DNA of 64,000 nucleotides, from contig CAVPBZ010000023.1 in assembly GCA_963702235.1 (NCBI GenBank), positions 62,001 to 126,000 on the forward strand, read 5' to 3'. Shown piece after piece: positions 33,138 through 42,520 of the stretch. The position numbers were made by a program, and so were the translations under genes. Position 1 is the stretch's first letter. Every line of letters begins with the position of its first letter. This DNA comes from PALSA-505 sp963702235 (GTDB lineage Bacteria; Actinomycetota; Actinomycetes; Streptosporangiales; Streptosporangiaceae). The notes beneath the pieces were generated by a model. The model was not told where the DNA came from and did not search any database. It saw only the letters and a list, made by a program, of their open reading frames with translations.

Positions 33138-34631
33138 ATGACCGAAGCATCGCGCGGGCTGGCCGACCGGTCGGCCGCCGGGCTGACCGCCGAACTGGAG
33201 CCGGGTCAGCTGGATCTCGAGGACCGGGCGGCACTGCGCCGGGTCGCGGGGATGTCCACCGAGCTCCAGGACATCACTGAAGTCGAGTACCGCGAGCTGC
33301 GGCTTGAGCGGGTCGTCCTCATCGGGGTGTGGACCGAGGGCACCCAGGCGAACGCGGAGAACTCGCTGCGTGAGCTCTCCCGGCTCGCCGAAACCGCGGG
33401 TTCCGAGGTGCTCGACGGCCTCATCCAGCGCCGCGGCAAGCCGGATCCGGCCACCTACGTGGGCGCGGGCAAGGCTGCCGAGCTCGCCGAGATCGTGACC
33501 GAGGTCGGCGCCGACACCGTCATCTGCGATGGCGAGCTCAGCCCCAGCCAGCTCCGCCGCCTCGAAGGCGTCGTGCGGGTCAAGGTGATCGACCGCACCG
33601 CGCTGATCCTGGACATCTTCGCCCAGCATGCCCGGAGCAAGGAGGGCAAGGCGCAGGTCGAGCTCGCTCAGCTTGAGTACCTGCTGCCCAGGCTCCGCGG
33701 TTGGGGCGAGTCGCTGTCCCGCCAGGCCGGCGGCCGGGTTGCCGGCGGCGGCGGCATCGGCACGCGCGGTCCGGGCGAGACGAAGATCGAGACCGACCGG
33801 CGGCGGATCCGGGCCCGAACGGCGAAGCTGCGGCGAGAGCTGACCGGCATGGCCACCGGGCGTGAGGTGCGGCGCGGCCAGCGCCGGCGTCATGAGGTCC
33901 CGTCGGTGGCGATTGCCGGCTACACGAACGCCGGCAAGTCCAGCCTGCTCAACCGGATGACCGGGTCTGGCGTACTGGTCGCCGACTCGCTGTTCGCCAC
34001 CCTGGACTCGGCCGTGCGGCGGGCGCACATGCCATCGGGCAGGCAGTTCACCCTGACCGACACGGTGGGCTTCGTCCGCCACCTGCCGCACCAGCTCGTC
34101 GAGGCCTTCCGGGCCACGCTCGAGGAGATCGCGCAGGCAGACCTGATCCTGCACGTCGTGGACGGCTCGGATCCGGATCCGCTGGCGCAGATCAGCGCCG
34201 TGCGGGAGGTGCTCAGGGAGATCGGCGCCCACGACGTTCCGGAGCTCGTCGTGGTCAACAAGTCGGATGCGGCCGACCCGATCGCGGTAGAGGCCGTGGC
34301 GCTGCGCGAGCGCAACTGCGTCGTGGTCTCCGCGCAGACCGGTGCGGGCATCGACGACCTGCTGGCGGCGCTCGAGGACGCGCTTCCCCGCAACGACATC
34401 CAGGTGCGCACGGTCGTGCCCTACGAGCGCGGCGACCTGCTCGCGCGCGCCCATGAGGAGGGCGAGGTGCTCGACCTGCAGCACGGTGCACACGGCACCC
34501 TGCTCGAGGCCCGGGTGCCGATGTGGCTGGCCGCGGAGTTCGAGCGCGTGGGCACGGCCCCCGCTGCGAACGCGGGGGGGTGGCCGGGGCATCCACCAGC
34601 GGCCATGACGCAGAGTGACGGCAGTCATTAG
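33138..34631 (+). CDS. hflX: GTPase HflX
   Basis: 497 residues. N-terminal HflX domain (LSRLAETAGSEVLDGLIQRR, KPDPATYVGAGKAAELAEIV), glycine-rich linker GGRVAGGGGIGTRGPGE, then G domain: G1 GYTNAGKSS, G3 DTVGF, G4 NKSD. It splits stalled ribosomes and binds 50S subunits. Usual neighbours in actinobacteria are miaA and dapF; here it is about 9 kb away with other operons between. The Gly/Pro-rich C-terminal tail beyond the GTPase core is poorly conserved. Confidence 0.93.
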   Translation: MTEASRGLADRSAAGLTAELEPGQLDLEDRAALRRVAGMSTELQDITEVEYRELRLERVVLIGVWTEGTQANAENSLRELSRLAETAGSEVLDGLIQRRGKPDPATYVGAGKAAELAEIVTEVGADTVICDGELSPSQLRRLEGVVRVKVIDRTALILDIFAQHARSKEGKAQVELAQLEYLLPRLRGWGESLSRQAGGRVAGGGGIGTRGPGETKIETDRRRIRARTAKLRRELTGMATGREVRRGQRRRHEVPSVAIAGYTNAGKSSLLNRMTGSGVLVADSLFATLDSAVRRAHMPSGRQFTLTDTVGFVRHLPHQLVEAFRATLEEIAQADLILHVVDGSDPDPLAQISAVREVLREIGAHDVPELVVVNKSDAADPIAVEAVALRERNCVVVSAQTGAGIDDLLAALEDALPRNDIQVRTVVPYERGDLLARAHEEGEVLDLQHGAHGTLLEARVPMWLAAEFERVGTAPAANAGGWPGHPPAAMTQSDGSH

Positions 34632-35181
34632 AGACTCCTCCTCCCCCGGGAAGCTGTAGCTGGGCTCGTGCCCGGTCTGCTGGCCGTAACGCTATAGATC
34701 GGTCCGAATGCGCAGTTCCTTTCGCCATAGCTTTTCGGATTGCCCTTCCAGCAATTCTGTATATACATTGCGAAGCGTTATGGCTAACGTTTGCAACTAC
34801 TGTGCGCGTTCTGTTCGATACTGCGCGTAAGCGGTTTCGGACGCTACCCTTTGGCCGGCCGATAGCCGTGGTCACGGCCGTCCCTGGCTGTGCGCGCCGC
34901 GCGCGGACCGGACGTCCATAACGGCGGACCGGACGGCCATAACTAAGAATTAGGCCCTCCGTTCTGCGCATTCGGCCTGTACACGCTGCGCACGCTGGAT
35001 TACGGTGGCTGAACTGATATGTTGGCGCGCGCATTGCCGGACGCCACCTTGCGCGCCAGGAGTACGATTCGCTTCACCGGATGCCCGCCGGTATCCGCCG
35101 GCAGGCACGATCCATGGCAGGTGATCCCATGAGGCACGGGACTCAAGATCCAGGTCCCTGCTCATCAGGCATGGCCGTCCG
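34632..35181. other. Less GC-rich intergenic region between hflX and hutI
   Basis: No supported gene in 550 bases. About 34690-34850 is clearly richer in A/T than anything else in the window (for example CTGTATATACATTG). It holds an inverted repeat CGTTA-TGGC-TAACG near 34777-34790 and a direct repeat GGACCGGACG(T/G)CCATAAC near 34903 and 34926. It may be a regulatory region, an unrecognised RNA or a remnant of transferred DNA. Antisense frames across it have no recognisable protein. Confidence 0.45.
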
Positions 35182-36393
35182 GTGACCGTACGCCTGCTGA
35201 CGAACATCGGCCGGCTGTGGACCGGCTCTGAGATCCTGAGCAACGCCGCCATCCTGACGCTGGACGAGCGGATCACCTGGGTCGGGCAGGCGGCTGAGCT
35301 ACCGGAGAGCATTCCCGGCGTCGTCAACGACATCGTCAACGTGGACCATGTGGAGAACCTGGGCGGCGGCCTCGTCACGCCTGGCCTGATCGACGCGCAT
35401 ACGCATCCCGTCTACGCGGGTAACCGGTGGGCCGAGCTCGCGATGCGGTCGGGCGGCTCGTCAGCCACCGAGATCGCCGCGGCGGGCGGCGGCATGGCCT
35501 CGACGGTCACCGTCACCCGGGGGACCGACCCGTGGACCCTGTGCAACGGTGTGCGGGAGCGGCTCCGCGACTGGCTGATGTCCGGGACCACCACGATCGA
35601 GGCGAAAACCGGCTATCACCTGACGCGTGACGGCGAGCTGGCGGATGTCCGGTTGCTCCGCTCGCTCGAGAGCGAGGTCGCGGTCCCGCGGATACACGTG
35701 ACCTTCCTGGCCGCGCACTCGGTACCGCCGGAGTACTTCGGCCGGCGTCATGACTATGTCGACGCGGTGGGATCGTGGTGCGCCGATGCCTCCGCGGCAG
35801 GCGCGGACAGCGTGGACGTCTACTGCGAAGAGGGCCGGTTCACCGAGCACGAAGCCCGCTGGATCCTCGGCGCGGGCCGCGCGGCGGGCCTGTTGCCGCG
35901 GCTGCACGCCTGCGGCCAGTCCCGCACCGGCGCGGCCAGGCTCGCCGCTGAGCTCGGCTGCGCGTCGGCGGACCTGCTGCACGAGGCCGGCGACGACGAC
36001 GTGGCCGCGCTGGCTCAGGCCGGCGTGGCCGCCGTCGTCTGCCCCGGGACTGCCCTGCAGACGGGGCGGCGCCCGCCGGTCCGGGCCCTGCTGGACAAGG
36101 GGGTAGTGGTCGCGCTCGGCAGCGACCACACGCCCGGCGGCAACGGGATCACGTCGATGCCGCTTGTCGTGGCGCTCGCCATCGCCGACTTCGGCATGAG
36201 CGTGGCCGAGGCACTCCGCGCCGCGACGATCGGCGGTGCGCACGCACTGCGCGCGCCGGACCGGGGCGCGCTGGTCCGCGGCCGGTATGCGGACATGGTG
36301 CTCTGGGACGCCGATCACGAGGGCGCGTTCGCCTGGTCCTACGGCCTCAAGCCGCTCCGGATCTGGCGCGGGGCCGAGCCCGTCGGCCCCTAA
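35182..36393 (+). CDS. hutI: Imidazolonepropionase
   Basis: 403-residue amidohydrolase-fold enzyme of histidine degradation, opening imidazolone propionate to formiminoglutamate. Metal ligands are in DAHTHPVYAGNR, HACGQSRTG and GSDHTPGGNG; substrate-binding motif VTFLAAHSVPPEY is present. GTG 35182 is the start. Other hut genes are not adjacent, so it is an isolated pathway gene here. An imidazolonepropionase call fits better than formimidoylglutamate deiminase because of overall length and the HTHPVYAGNR motif. Confidence 0.87.
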   Translation: MTVRLLTNIGRLWTGSEILSNAAILTLDERITWVGQAAELPESIPGVVNDIVNVDHVENLGGGLVTPGLIDAHTHPVYAGNRWAELAMRSGGSSATEIAAAGGGMASTVTVTRGTDPWTLCNGVRERLRDWLMSGTTTIEAKTGYHLTRDGELADVRLLRSLESEVAVPRIHVTFLAAHSVPPEYFGRRHDYVDAVGSWCADASAAGADSVDVYCEEGRFTEHEARWILGAGRAAGLLPRLHACGQSRTGAARLAAELGCASADLLHEAGDDDVAALAQAGVAAVVCPGTALQTGRRPPVRALLDKGVVVALGSDHTPGGNGITSMPLVVALAIADFGMSVAEALRAATIGGAHALRAPDRGALVRGRYADMVLWDADHEGAFAWSYGLKPLRIWRGAEPVGP

Positions 36394-36443
36394 GCCCGCC
36401 GCATCCGCTCATCCTGCGCGATTCTGAACTGCTGACCAGGGTC

Positions 36444-36503
36444 GGGCCGCCGTGCTGTCCCTGGTCCTTCGGCTCTCACCCCGGGCGGGCAGCACGGCGG
36501 CCC
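36444..36503. terminator. 14-bp stem hairpin between convergent genes
   Basis: GGGCCGCCGTGCTG (36444-36457) is the exact reverse complement of CAGCACGGCGGCCC (36490-36503), between the ends of hutI and the secreted protein gene. An alternative hairpin, CCAGGG with CCCTGG, overlaps the left arm. Probably a bidirectional terminator. Confidence 0.7.
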
Positions 36504-36507
36504 GGGG

Positions 36508-37512
36508 CTAGGGCGTCCTGCTGGCGTCGATCTGGTCGAAGTCGCCGTACCCGTTGTACGTCCCGCCGCCGCCTGACCACTGCCACATGAGCGCGTACGG
36601 GCTGGCTGAGGTGATCCCGCCGAAGAACTGGGCGCAGGTCGAGGTGCCGGTCAGGCACCAGCCGTCAGGCAGGCGGGACAGGCTGCTCGTATCGGCGTTG
36701 TAGGTCCATTCGTACGTATTGGGGATCAGGGACGAAATCCCGGTGCCGAAGATGGATGTCCAGATGGCTGGCGACGAGTAGACCCCGACCTTGTCGGAGG
36801 TATGGCTGGTCACGTACGCGGCGAAGCCGTTGAAGTCCGCGCGGTCCACGGCGGGCGAGATGTAGGTGGCTTTTACCTTCCCGCTGCACGGCGACGTGTA
36901 GACCGAATTCCAGCCATTGTCGGGTGCGGGCGCGATTCCCGGCTGCTCGATGTCCGCGAAGATCACGGGATACTTCAGCGAGATGTTCATGTGCCCGAGC
37001 TCGTAAAGCGTCTTGCTCGCCTGTTTTTCGCCGAAGGCGTAAGCCTCTGTGGTGGTGCCGTCGTAATTCGAGTCAACTCCCGGCCCGCCCAGGAACCAGT
37101 AGACGCCGGTGCCGATGCCGAGGTGGTAGGTGGTGAAATTGGTGTTGGCTTGCTGGCTGTTGGTCGGCGACCAGGCGATCTTGCCGTGGCAGCCCTCCCA
37201 CCAGGCCCAGTTCCCTGCCATCCCGATGTAGCCGCCGTAGCTTCCGCCGATGGCCGGCTCGGAGTAGGGCGGATTCCCGCCGATCGGGATCGGCCAGCTA
37301 TCGGTGCCGTACCAGAAGCCGGCAGGCTGGTCGCCGGGCGGCACACGCGGCTGCGCCGCGGCTGTGGCCCGGCCGCTCGTCGCCGCGCTCCCGCTCGTCG
37401 CCGCGGCGGCCGTGGTGGCCAGCGCGCAGAGCAGCACAGCCACGCCAGCGGGGGCGAGCAGGCTGGCGTTCCCGTGGCCCGTCAGGCCGCGCAGGAGCCG
37501 ACGTGAGTTCAC
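36508..37512 (-). CDS. Secreted glycoside-hydrolase-like protein
   Basis: 334 residues. Signal peptide: basic MNSRRLLRGLTGHGN, hydrophobic AGVAVLLCALATTAAAA, then an Ser/Ala/Thr-rich spacer. The mature part has repeated Tyr/Trp/Gly-rich strands and TIM-barrel-like segments: GYIGMAGNWAWWEGCHGKIA, ISLKYPVIFADIEQPGIAPA (acidic DIE motif as in GH25/DUF1906-like folds), DKVGVYSSPAIWTSIFG and a final MWQWSGGGGTYNGYGDFDQI. This resembles cell-wall-active glycoside-hydrolase-like proteins. Activity is not established. Divergent from holA. Confidence 0.65.
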   Translation of the reverse strand: MNSRRLLRGLTGHGNASLLAPAGVAVLLCALATTAAAATSGSAATSGRATAAAQPRVPPGDQPAGFWYGTDSWPIPIGGNPPYSEPAIGGSYGGYIGMAGNWAWWEGCHGKIAWSPTNSQQANTNFTTYHLGIGTGVYWFLGGPGVDSNYDGTTTEAYAFGEKQASKTLYELGHMNISLKYPVIFADIEQPGIAPAPDNGWNSVYTSPCSGKVKATYISPAVDRADFNGFAAYVTSHTSDKVGVYSSPAIWTSIFGTGISSLIPNTYEWTYNADTSSLSRLPDGWCLTGTSTCAQFFGGITSASPYALMWQWSGGGGTYNGYGDFDQIDASRTP

Positions 37513-37646
37513 CTTGCACCATCAACCTTCCCGGCCGTGTGGTTACGACGTGAAGGACGCTGGGGGGCGCGATTCGGTTGGAAAACCGACGGTCATCCCG
37601 TCCGGCGGCACGGTCCCGCGGCGCCCTGGCCAACTAAGCTGAGCCG

Positions 37647-38654
37647 GTGCCGTCATCTCCAGCCACGCCCGGCCCGGCCGGCGTCAGTCTCGTCGTGGGG
37701 GACGAGGAACTGCTCGTCAACCGGTCGGTCGCCAGCCTGGTGGCCGAGGCCACAGGGACGGGTGAGGCGGCGGAGCCGGGCCAGGGGCTGGGTGCTGCCG
37801 ACGTCCGCGACATGGCCGCCACGGGGCTGGCACCGGGAGAGCTGGCCGCGCTGGTCTCGCCGTCGCTCTTCGGTGCCGCGCGGGCCGTTGTCATCCGGGA
37901 TATCCAGGATGCGGGCAAGGAGACCGCCGCCGAGCTGGAGCGTTACGCCGCGGCGCCGGCGCCGGACACGGTGGTCGTGCTCACCCACGCCGGCGGCGCC
38001 AAGGGGAAGGCGCTGCTGACGGCGCTGACCGCCAGCGGCGCCCGGGTGATCAGGTGCCCGAAGATAATCAGGGCCGACGAGCGCATGGACTTCGTCCGGG
38101 CGGAGTTCCGCCGGCTGGGCCGGAAGGCCGACCAGGCCAGCGTGCGGTCGCTGATCGACGCCGTGGGCACCGACCTGAGCGAGCTAGCCGCGGCCTGTGC
38201 CCAGCTGGTGGCGGACATTCCCGGCGCCATAGACCAGTCGGCGGTGGCCACCTACTACCGCGGCCGGGCCGAGGCCACCGGGTTCAATGTGGCGGACCGC
38301 GCGGTCGAGGGCCGCCTCGGCGATGCGCTGGAGCAGCTGCGCTGGGCGCTGTCCACGGGCGTGGCGCCGGTGCTGATCAGCAGCGCGCTCGCGCAGGGAG
38401 TGCGCTCGCTCGGGAAGGTCGGTGCCGTGCCCCGCGGCAAGAGCAGCGAGGCACTGGCCGGGCAGCTGGGGCTGCCGCCGTGGAAGATCGACCGGGTGCG
38501 CCGGCAGCTGAGCGGGTGGACCCCGACGGGCGTCGCGGCCGCGCTGCAGGCCGTGGCCGAGGCCGATGCCCAGGTCAAGGGCGAGGGAGCAAGCGCGGGC
38601 TACGCGCTTGAGCGGGCGATCTGCCGCATTGTGGCCAGCCGCGGCAATGGCTGA
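37647..38654 (+). CDS. holA: DNA polymerase III delta subunit
   Basis: 335 residues. Clamp-loader delta fold: N-terminal nucleotide-binding-like domain (LVVGDEELLVNRSVASLVAE; ARAVVIRDIQDAGKETAAEL; VVVLTHAGGAKGKALLTAL) lacking a true Walker A, as expected for delta, and C-terminal collar with EQLRWALSTGVAPVLISSAL. It opens the beta clamp during loading. GTG start 37647. Position next to rpsT and lepA is the conserved actinobacterial order. Confidence 0.92.
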   Translation: MPSSPATPGPAGVSLVVGDEELLVNRSVASLVAEATGTGEAAEPGQGLGAADVRDMAATGLAPGELAALVSPSLFGAARAVVIRDIQDAGKETAAELERYAAAPAPDTVVVLTHAGGAKGKALLTALTASGARVIRCPKIIRADERMDFVRAEFRRLGRKADQASVRSLIDAVGTDLSELAAACAQLVADIPGAIDQSAVATYYRGRAEATGFNVADRAVEGRLGDALEQLRWALSTGVAPVLISSALAQGVRSLGKVGAVPRGKSSEALAGQLGLPPWKIDRVRRQLSGWTPTGVAAALQAVAEADAQVKGEGASAGYALERAICRIVASRGNG

Positions 38655-38671
38655 CCGGCGGTACCGCCGGT
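38654..38671. terminator. Palindrome between convergent holA and rpsT
   Basis: ACCGGCGGTACCGCCGGT is a perfect 18-base palindrome starting at the last base of the holA stop codon, followed by another copy of GGTACCGCCGG. Likely hairpin terminator for the two converging genes. Confidence 0.55.
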
Positions 38672-38705
38672 ACCGCCGGAGCGGAGGTACCGGGCCGGCC
38701 GGTGG

Positions 38706-38975
38706 TTAGCTGCGGGTCAGCTCGGCGTATGACTTCGCGATGGCTGACTTGCGGTTGGCCGCCTGCTTCTTGTGAATGACGCCCTTGCTCGCGGCCTTGT
38801 CCAGCTGCCGGCAGGCCACGCGGAGCGCCGCGCCCGCCTCGTCCGTGTTGCCGGACTCCGCTGTCTCGCGGAATCTCCTGATGGACGTCTTCAGCGAAGA
38901 CTTGACCGCCTTGTTGCGCAGCCTCGCCTTCTCGTTCTGCTTGTTGCGCTTGATCTGGGACTTGATATTCGCCAC
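38706..38975 (-). CDS. rpsT: 30S ribosomal protein S20
   Basis: 89 residues, basic and helical, starting MANIKSQIKRNKQNEKARLR, the universal S20 N-terminus, with the KSSLKTSIRRFRETA and KAASKGVIHKKQAANRKSAI segments. It binds 16S rRNA early in 30S assembly. Divergent from lepA. Confidence 0.97.
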   Translation of the reverse strand: MANIKSQIKRNKQNEKARLRNKAVKSSLKTSIRRFRETAESGNTDEAGAALRVACRQLDKAASKGVIHKKQAANRKSAIAKSYAELTRS

Positions 38976-39217
38976 GCGGAAGCCTCGCTCGAGATCTGTT
39001 CGGGCCGGTCAGGCCGATCAGGCCGGTGAGACCGACAATGACGTGCACGTGCCCGGGAAGAATACGCCAGCGGCGCTCCCCGGGCTGCGACAGTGAAGAA
39101 TAACCGAGGTAGCCATGTTTCCCCAAACCCGGCCGGCCGGCACGGCGCAGGCCGGGCGCCCCCGGCGGCCCGGCGAGACGGGATGCCCAGGCCGGGCGGG
39201 TACTCTCGCATGCGACC

Positions 39218-41083
39218 ATGTCACCCATGCCTGAGCCCGCCCGCACCGATCCCGCGGTGATCCGCAATTTCTGCATCATCGCGCACATCGATCACGGGAA
39301 GTCCACGCTCGCCGACCGGATGCTCCAGCTCACCGGGGTGGTCGGCGAGCGGCAGATGCGCGCCCAGTACCTGGACCGGATGGACATCGAGCGCGAGCGC
39401 GGCATCACGATCAAGAGCCAGGCCGTCCGGCTGCCCTGGACCATCCCTGACGGCTCCGAGTATGTGCTCAACCTGATCGACACGCCCGGGCACGTGGACT
39501 TCTCCTACGAGGTCTCCAGGTCGCTGGCGGCGTGTGAAGGCGCCGTCCTGCTGGTGGACGCGGCCCAGGGGATCGAGGCCCAGACGCTGGCCAACCTGTA
39601 CCTCGCGCTCGACGCTGACCTGCAGATCATCCCGGTGCTGAACAAGATCGACCTGCCCGCGGCGCAGCCGGACAAGTACGCGGAGGAGATCGCCCACATC
39701 ATCGGCTGCGAAGCCGCCGGGGTACTCCGGGTGTCGGCCAAGACGGGGGAGGGCGTGCGTGAGCTGCTCAACGAGATCGTCACCCAGGTGCCGCCGCCGA
39801 GCGGGCATCCGGACGATCCGGCCCGGGCGCTGATCTTCGACTCGGTCTACGACACCTACCGCGGCGTGGTCACGTACGTGCGGGTGATCGACGGCCGGCT
39901 GTCCCGCCGGGAGAAAAGCATGATGATGTCCACCGGCACCGCGCACGACACGCTCGAGGTGGGGGTGATCTCCCCGGAGCCGGTGCCCACCGACGGGCTG
40001 GGCGTCGGCGAGGTCGGCTACCTGATCACCGGAGTCAAGGACGTCCGGCAGGCCCGCGTCGGCGACACGGTGACCAGCGCCGCGAACCCGGCGAGGCAGC
40101 CGCTGGCCGGTTACGCCAACCCGCGCCCGATGGTGTTCTCCGGCCTGTACCCGGTCGATGGCGACGACTATCCCGAGTTCAGGGACGCGCTGGACAGGCT
40201 CAGCCTGAACGACGCGGCGCTGGTCTACGAGCCGGAGACCTCGCTGGCGCTGGGGTTCGGCTTCCGCTGCGGATTCCTCGGCCTGCTGCACATGGAGATC
40301 GTCCGGGAACGGCTGGAGCGCGAGTTCGACCTGTCGCTGATCTCGACCGCGCCCAACGTCGTCTACCGGGTGATCACCGAAGCGGGCCAGGAGGCGATCG
40401 TGACGAACCCGAGCGAGTTCCCCGGCGGCGGGTCACCCGGCCGGGGCGGGCTGTCCGGCGCCAAGGTCGCGCAGGTCTTCGAGCCGATAGTCCGCGCCAC
40501 GGTGCTGGCCCCGAGCGAGTACATCGGAACGATCATGGAGCTGTGCCAGGGCAGGCGGGGCTCGCTGATCGGCGTCGAGTACCTCGCCTCCGACCGGGTG
40601 GAAGTGCGGTACATGATGCCGCTCGCGGAGATCATCTTCGACTTCTTCGACCAGCTGAAGTCGCGCACCCGCGGCTACGCCTCGCTGGACTACGAGCCGG
40701 CCGGCGAGCAGCAGGCTGACCTGGTCAAGGTTGACATCCTGCTGCAGGGCGAGCCGGTGGACGCGTTCAGCCAGATCGTGCACGCCGACGAGGCGCGCGA
40801 TTACGGCGTGTCGATGACCGCGAAGCTGCGGGAGCTGATCCCGCGCCAGCAGTTCGAGGTGCCGATCCAGGCCGCGGTCGGGTCGCGGATCATCGCCAGG
40901 GAGAATATCCGGGCGCTGCGCAAGGACGTGCTGGCCAAGTGCTACGGAGGCGACATCACCCGTAAGCGCAAGCTGCTGGAGCGGCAGAAGGAAGGCAAGC
41001 GCCGGATGAAGACGATCGGCCGGGTCGAGGTGCCGCAGGAGGCCTTCATCGCGGCGCTGTCAACGGCAGACAAGCGGCGCTAG
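39218..41083 (+). CDS. lepA: Elongation factor 4 (LepA)
   Basis: 621 residues, full length. GTPase motifs AHIDHGKST, RERGITIKSQAV, DTPGHVDF and NKIDLP; LepA-specific C-terminal domain with CYGGDITRKRKLLERQKEGK. It acts on ribosomes, in back-translocation or initiation quality control. ATG 39218 or 39227 are both possible. Intergenic promoter shared with rpsT. Confidence 0.97.
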   Translation: MSPMPEPARTDPAVIRNFCIIAHIDHGKSTLADRMLQLTGVVGERQMRAQYLDRMDIERERGITIKSQAVRLPWTIPDGSEYVLNLIDTPGHVDFSYEVSRSLAACEGAVLLVDAAQGIEAQTLANLYLALDADLQIIPVLNKIDLPAAQPDKYAEEIAHIIGCEAAGVLRVSAKTGEGVRELLNEIVTQVPPPSGHPDDPARALIFDSVYDTYRGVVTYVRVIDGRLSRREKSMMMSTGTAHDTLEVGVISPEPVPTDGLGVGEVGYLITGVKDVRQARVGDTVTSAANPARQPLAGYANPRPMVFSGLYPVDGDDYPEFRDALDRLSLNDAALVYEPETSLALGFGFRCGFLGLLHMEIVRERLEREFDLSLISTAPNVVYRVITEAGQEAIVTNPSEFPGGGSPGRGGLSGAKVAQVFEPIVRATVLAPSEYIGTIMELCQGRRGSLIGVEYLASDRVEVRYMMPLAEIIFDFFDQLKSRTRGYASLDYEPAGEQQADLVKVDILLQGEPVDAFSQIVHADEARDYGVSMTAKLRELIPRQQFEVPIQAAVGSRIIARENIRALRKDVLAKCYGGDITRKRKLLERQKEGKRRMKTIGRVEVPQEAFIAALSTADKRR

Positions 41084-41117
41084 CGGACGTGTCGCGGTGT
41101 CACTGACCGCGGCGGCG

Positions 41118-41720
41118 TCACGGCCCGGACGGGGGCCCCGGGACTGCCGGAATCGTATGCGCGTCGATCACGCCGTGCGTGGTGGCCATCGCCGCGACAC
41201 CTGCCACGAGCAGCACGAAGAACGCGATGCCCAGCCAGCCGAGCACCAGCCCGGCGGTGGCCAGCCCGTCGCCGCGCTCCCCGGTCCTGCGGATCTGGCC
41301 GCGGGCCATGTGACCGAGGATGACCGCGGGGATCGCGGTGAGACCGAGCGAGAACACCTGCATCAGGGCGCAGACGAACGAGGCGACCGCCATGCCGTTG
41401 GTGGGCTCAGGCCGGGCCACCGGGCGCAGCTGGACGGTCTGAAGCCCGGGAGCGGGTGCTAGCGGTCCCGGGTAGGGCCGCTGGGCCGGCGGCAGGTCGG
41501 CGGTCGTCGCGGCCAGGTCGGCGTACGTGCGGGCCTCGTAGGCCTGGCCGAGCCGGGCGTCCAGCTCGTCCTGGGTGAGCCTGCCCTCGACAAACGCGGA
41601 CCGGAGCACGTCTGCCGTTCGCTCCCGGTCGGCGTCGGACACCCGCAGCCGGGCGTACTCGCTGCCGGACACCCAGCGTCCAGAGCCCGCAGGCATCCAG
41701 TAACCCCGCCCTGCCGTCAT
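41118..41720 (-). CDS. DUF1707 and DUF4190 domain membrane protein
   Basis: 200 residues. DUF1707 at about 24-76 (LRVSDADRERTADVLRSAF, EGRLTQDELDARLGQAYEAR), a Pro-rich linker, and two C-terminal membrane helices (NGMAVASFVCALMQVFSLGL; GLATAGLVLGWLGIAFFVLL) of the DUF4190 type with the conserved GHMARGQIRRTGERG loop. Common and uncharacterised in actinobacteria. Converges on lepA. Confidence 0.78.
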   Translation of the reverse strand: MTAGRGYWMPAGSGRWVSGSEYARLRVSDADRERTADVLRSAFVEGRLTQDELDARLGQAYEARTYADLAATTADLPPAQRPYPGPLAPAPGLQTVQLRPVARPEPTNGMAVASFVCALMQVFSLGLTAIPAVILGHMARGQIRRTGERGDGLATAGLVLGWLGIAFFVLLVAGVAAMATTHGVIDAHTIPAVPGPPSGP

Positions 41721-41842
41721 TGTGCCTCCGCATGAAGGGTGGCTTTCAGCTTAACTCCGTCCCGCCGCGGCATGCGCCCGGCGACCCTTGTCCGCGCGCA
41801 AAGAATTCGCCGCGGTCCTGCGGGTCGGTTACCGTGCAGGTC

Positions 41843-42511
41843 ATGGCGAATGCACGGGTGATCTGCGTCAACGTCGGCTGCGAGGTGGCCGCGTCCTGGG
41901 CGGGCGGGCTGAAGCGCACCGCCATCGACAAGCGGCCGGTGACGGCGGCCGTACCGGTCGGCACGCTCGGCGTGGACGGCGACGTGCAGTCCGACAAGGA
42001 CCACCACGGCGGCCCCGACCAGGCTCTCTACGCCTACGCCCGCGAGGACCTGGACTGGTGGGCAGACCGGCTGCGCCGCGAGTTGCGGGGCGGGATGTTC
42101 GGCGAGAACATCACCACGGACGGCCTGGACATCACCGGCGCCGTGATCGGGGAGACCTGGCGGCTCGGCGACGTCGTGGCTCAGGTGACCTCTCCGCGCG
42201 TCCCGTGCGTCGTCTTCAGGAACTGGATCGACGAGCCAGGATGGGTCAAGGCGTTTCGCGAGGCCGGCCGCCCGGGGGCCTATCTGCGCGTGCTTCAGCC
42301 CGGGATGCTGCGGGCCGGAGATCCGATCGAGCTGCTGGCCCGGCCGGCGGGCAGTGTCACGGTGGCCGAGGCGCTCGAAGTCTTCTACCGGCGGGACGTC
42401 GAGGTCATGCGCCGGATCGAGGCCGCGCCCGGGCACTCGAGCAAGTACGACGGCCTGACCGAGGAGTGGCTGGCCGCCGGGCAGCAGGCGGCCGCGCGGG
42501 CGGCAGGCTAA
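41843..42511 (+). CDS. MOSC domain-containing protein (YiiM-like)
   Basis: 222 residues from ATG 41843. MOSC core: TLGVDGDVQSDKDHHGGPDQ, YAYAREDLDWWADRL, GMFGENITTDGLDIT and the cysteine in TSPRVPCVVFRNWI, the presumed molybdenum cofactor ligand. YiiM-type proteins reduce N-hydroxylated compounds or bind Mo cofactor. It precedes hemW by nine bases, so the two are likely co-transcribed. Confidence 0.82.
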   Translation: MANARVICVNVGCEVAASWAGGLKRTAIDKRPVTAAVPVGTLGVDGDVQSDKDHHGGPDQALYAYAREDLDWWADRLRRELRGGMFGENITTDGLDITGAVIGETWRLGDVVAQVTSPRVPCVVFRNWIDEPGWVKAFREAGRPGAYLRVLQPGMLRAGDPIELLARPAGSVTVAEALEVFYRRDVEVMRRIEAAPGHSSKYDGLTEEWLAAGQQAAARAAG

Positions 42512-42520
42512 CGGAGCACC

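Noticed and set aside
34795..34835. tRNA-like TTCGA sequence in the AT-rich gap
   Set aside because: No acceptor stem, anticodon arm or correct T-loop can be built around it.
34255..35034. A 259-codon antisense frame across hflX and the AT-rich gap
   Set aside because: No recognisable domain, runs over the conserved hflX 3' end, and its composition is that of a shadow frame.
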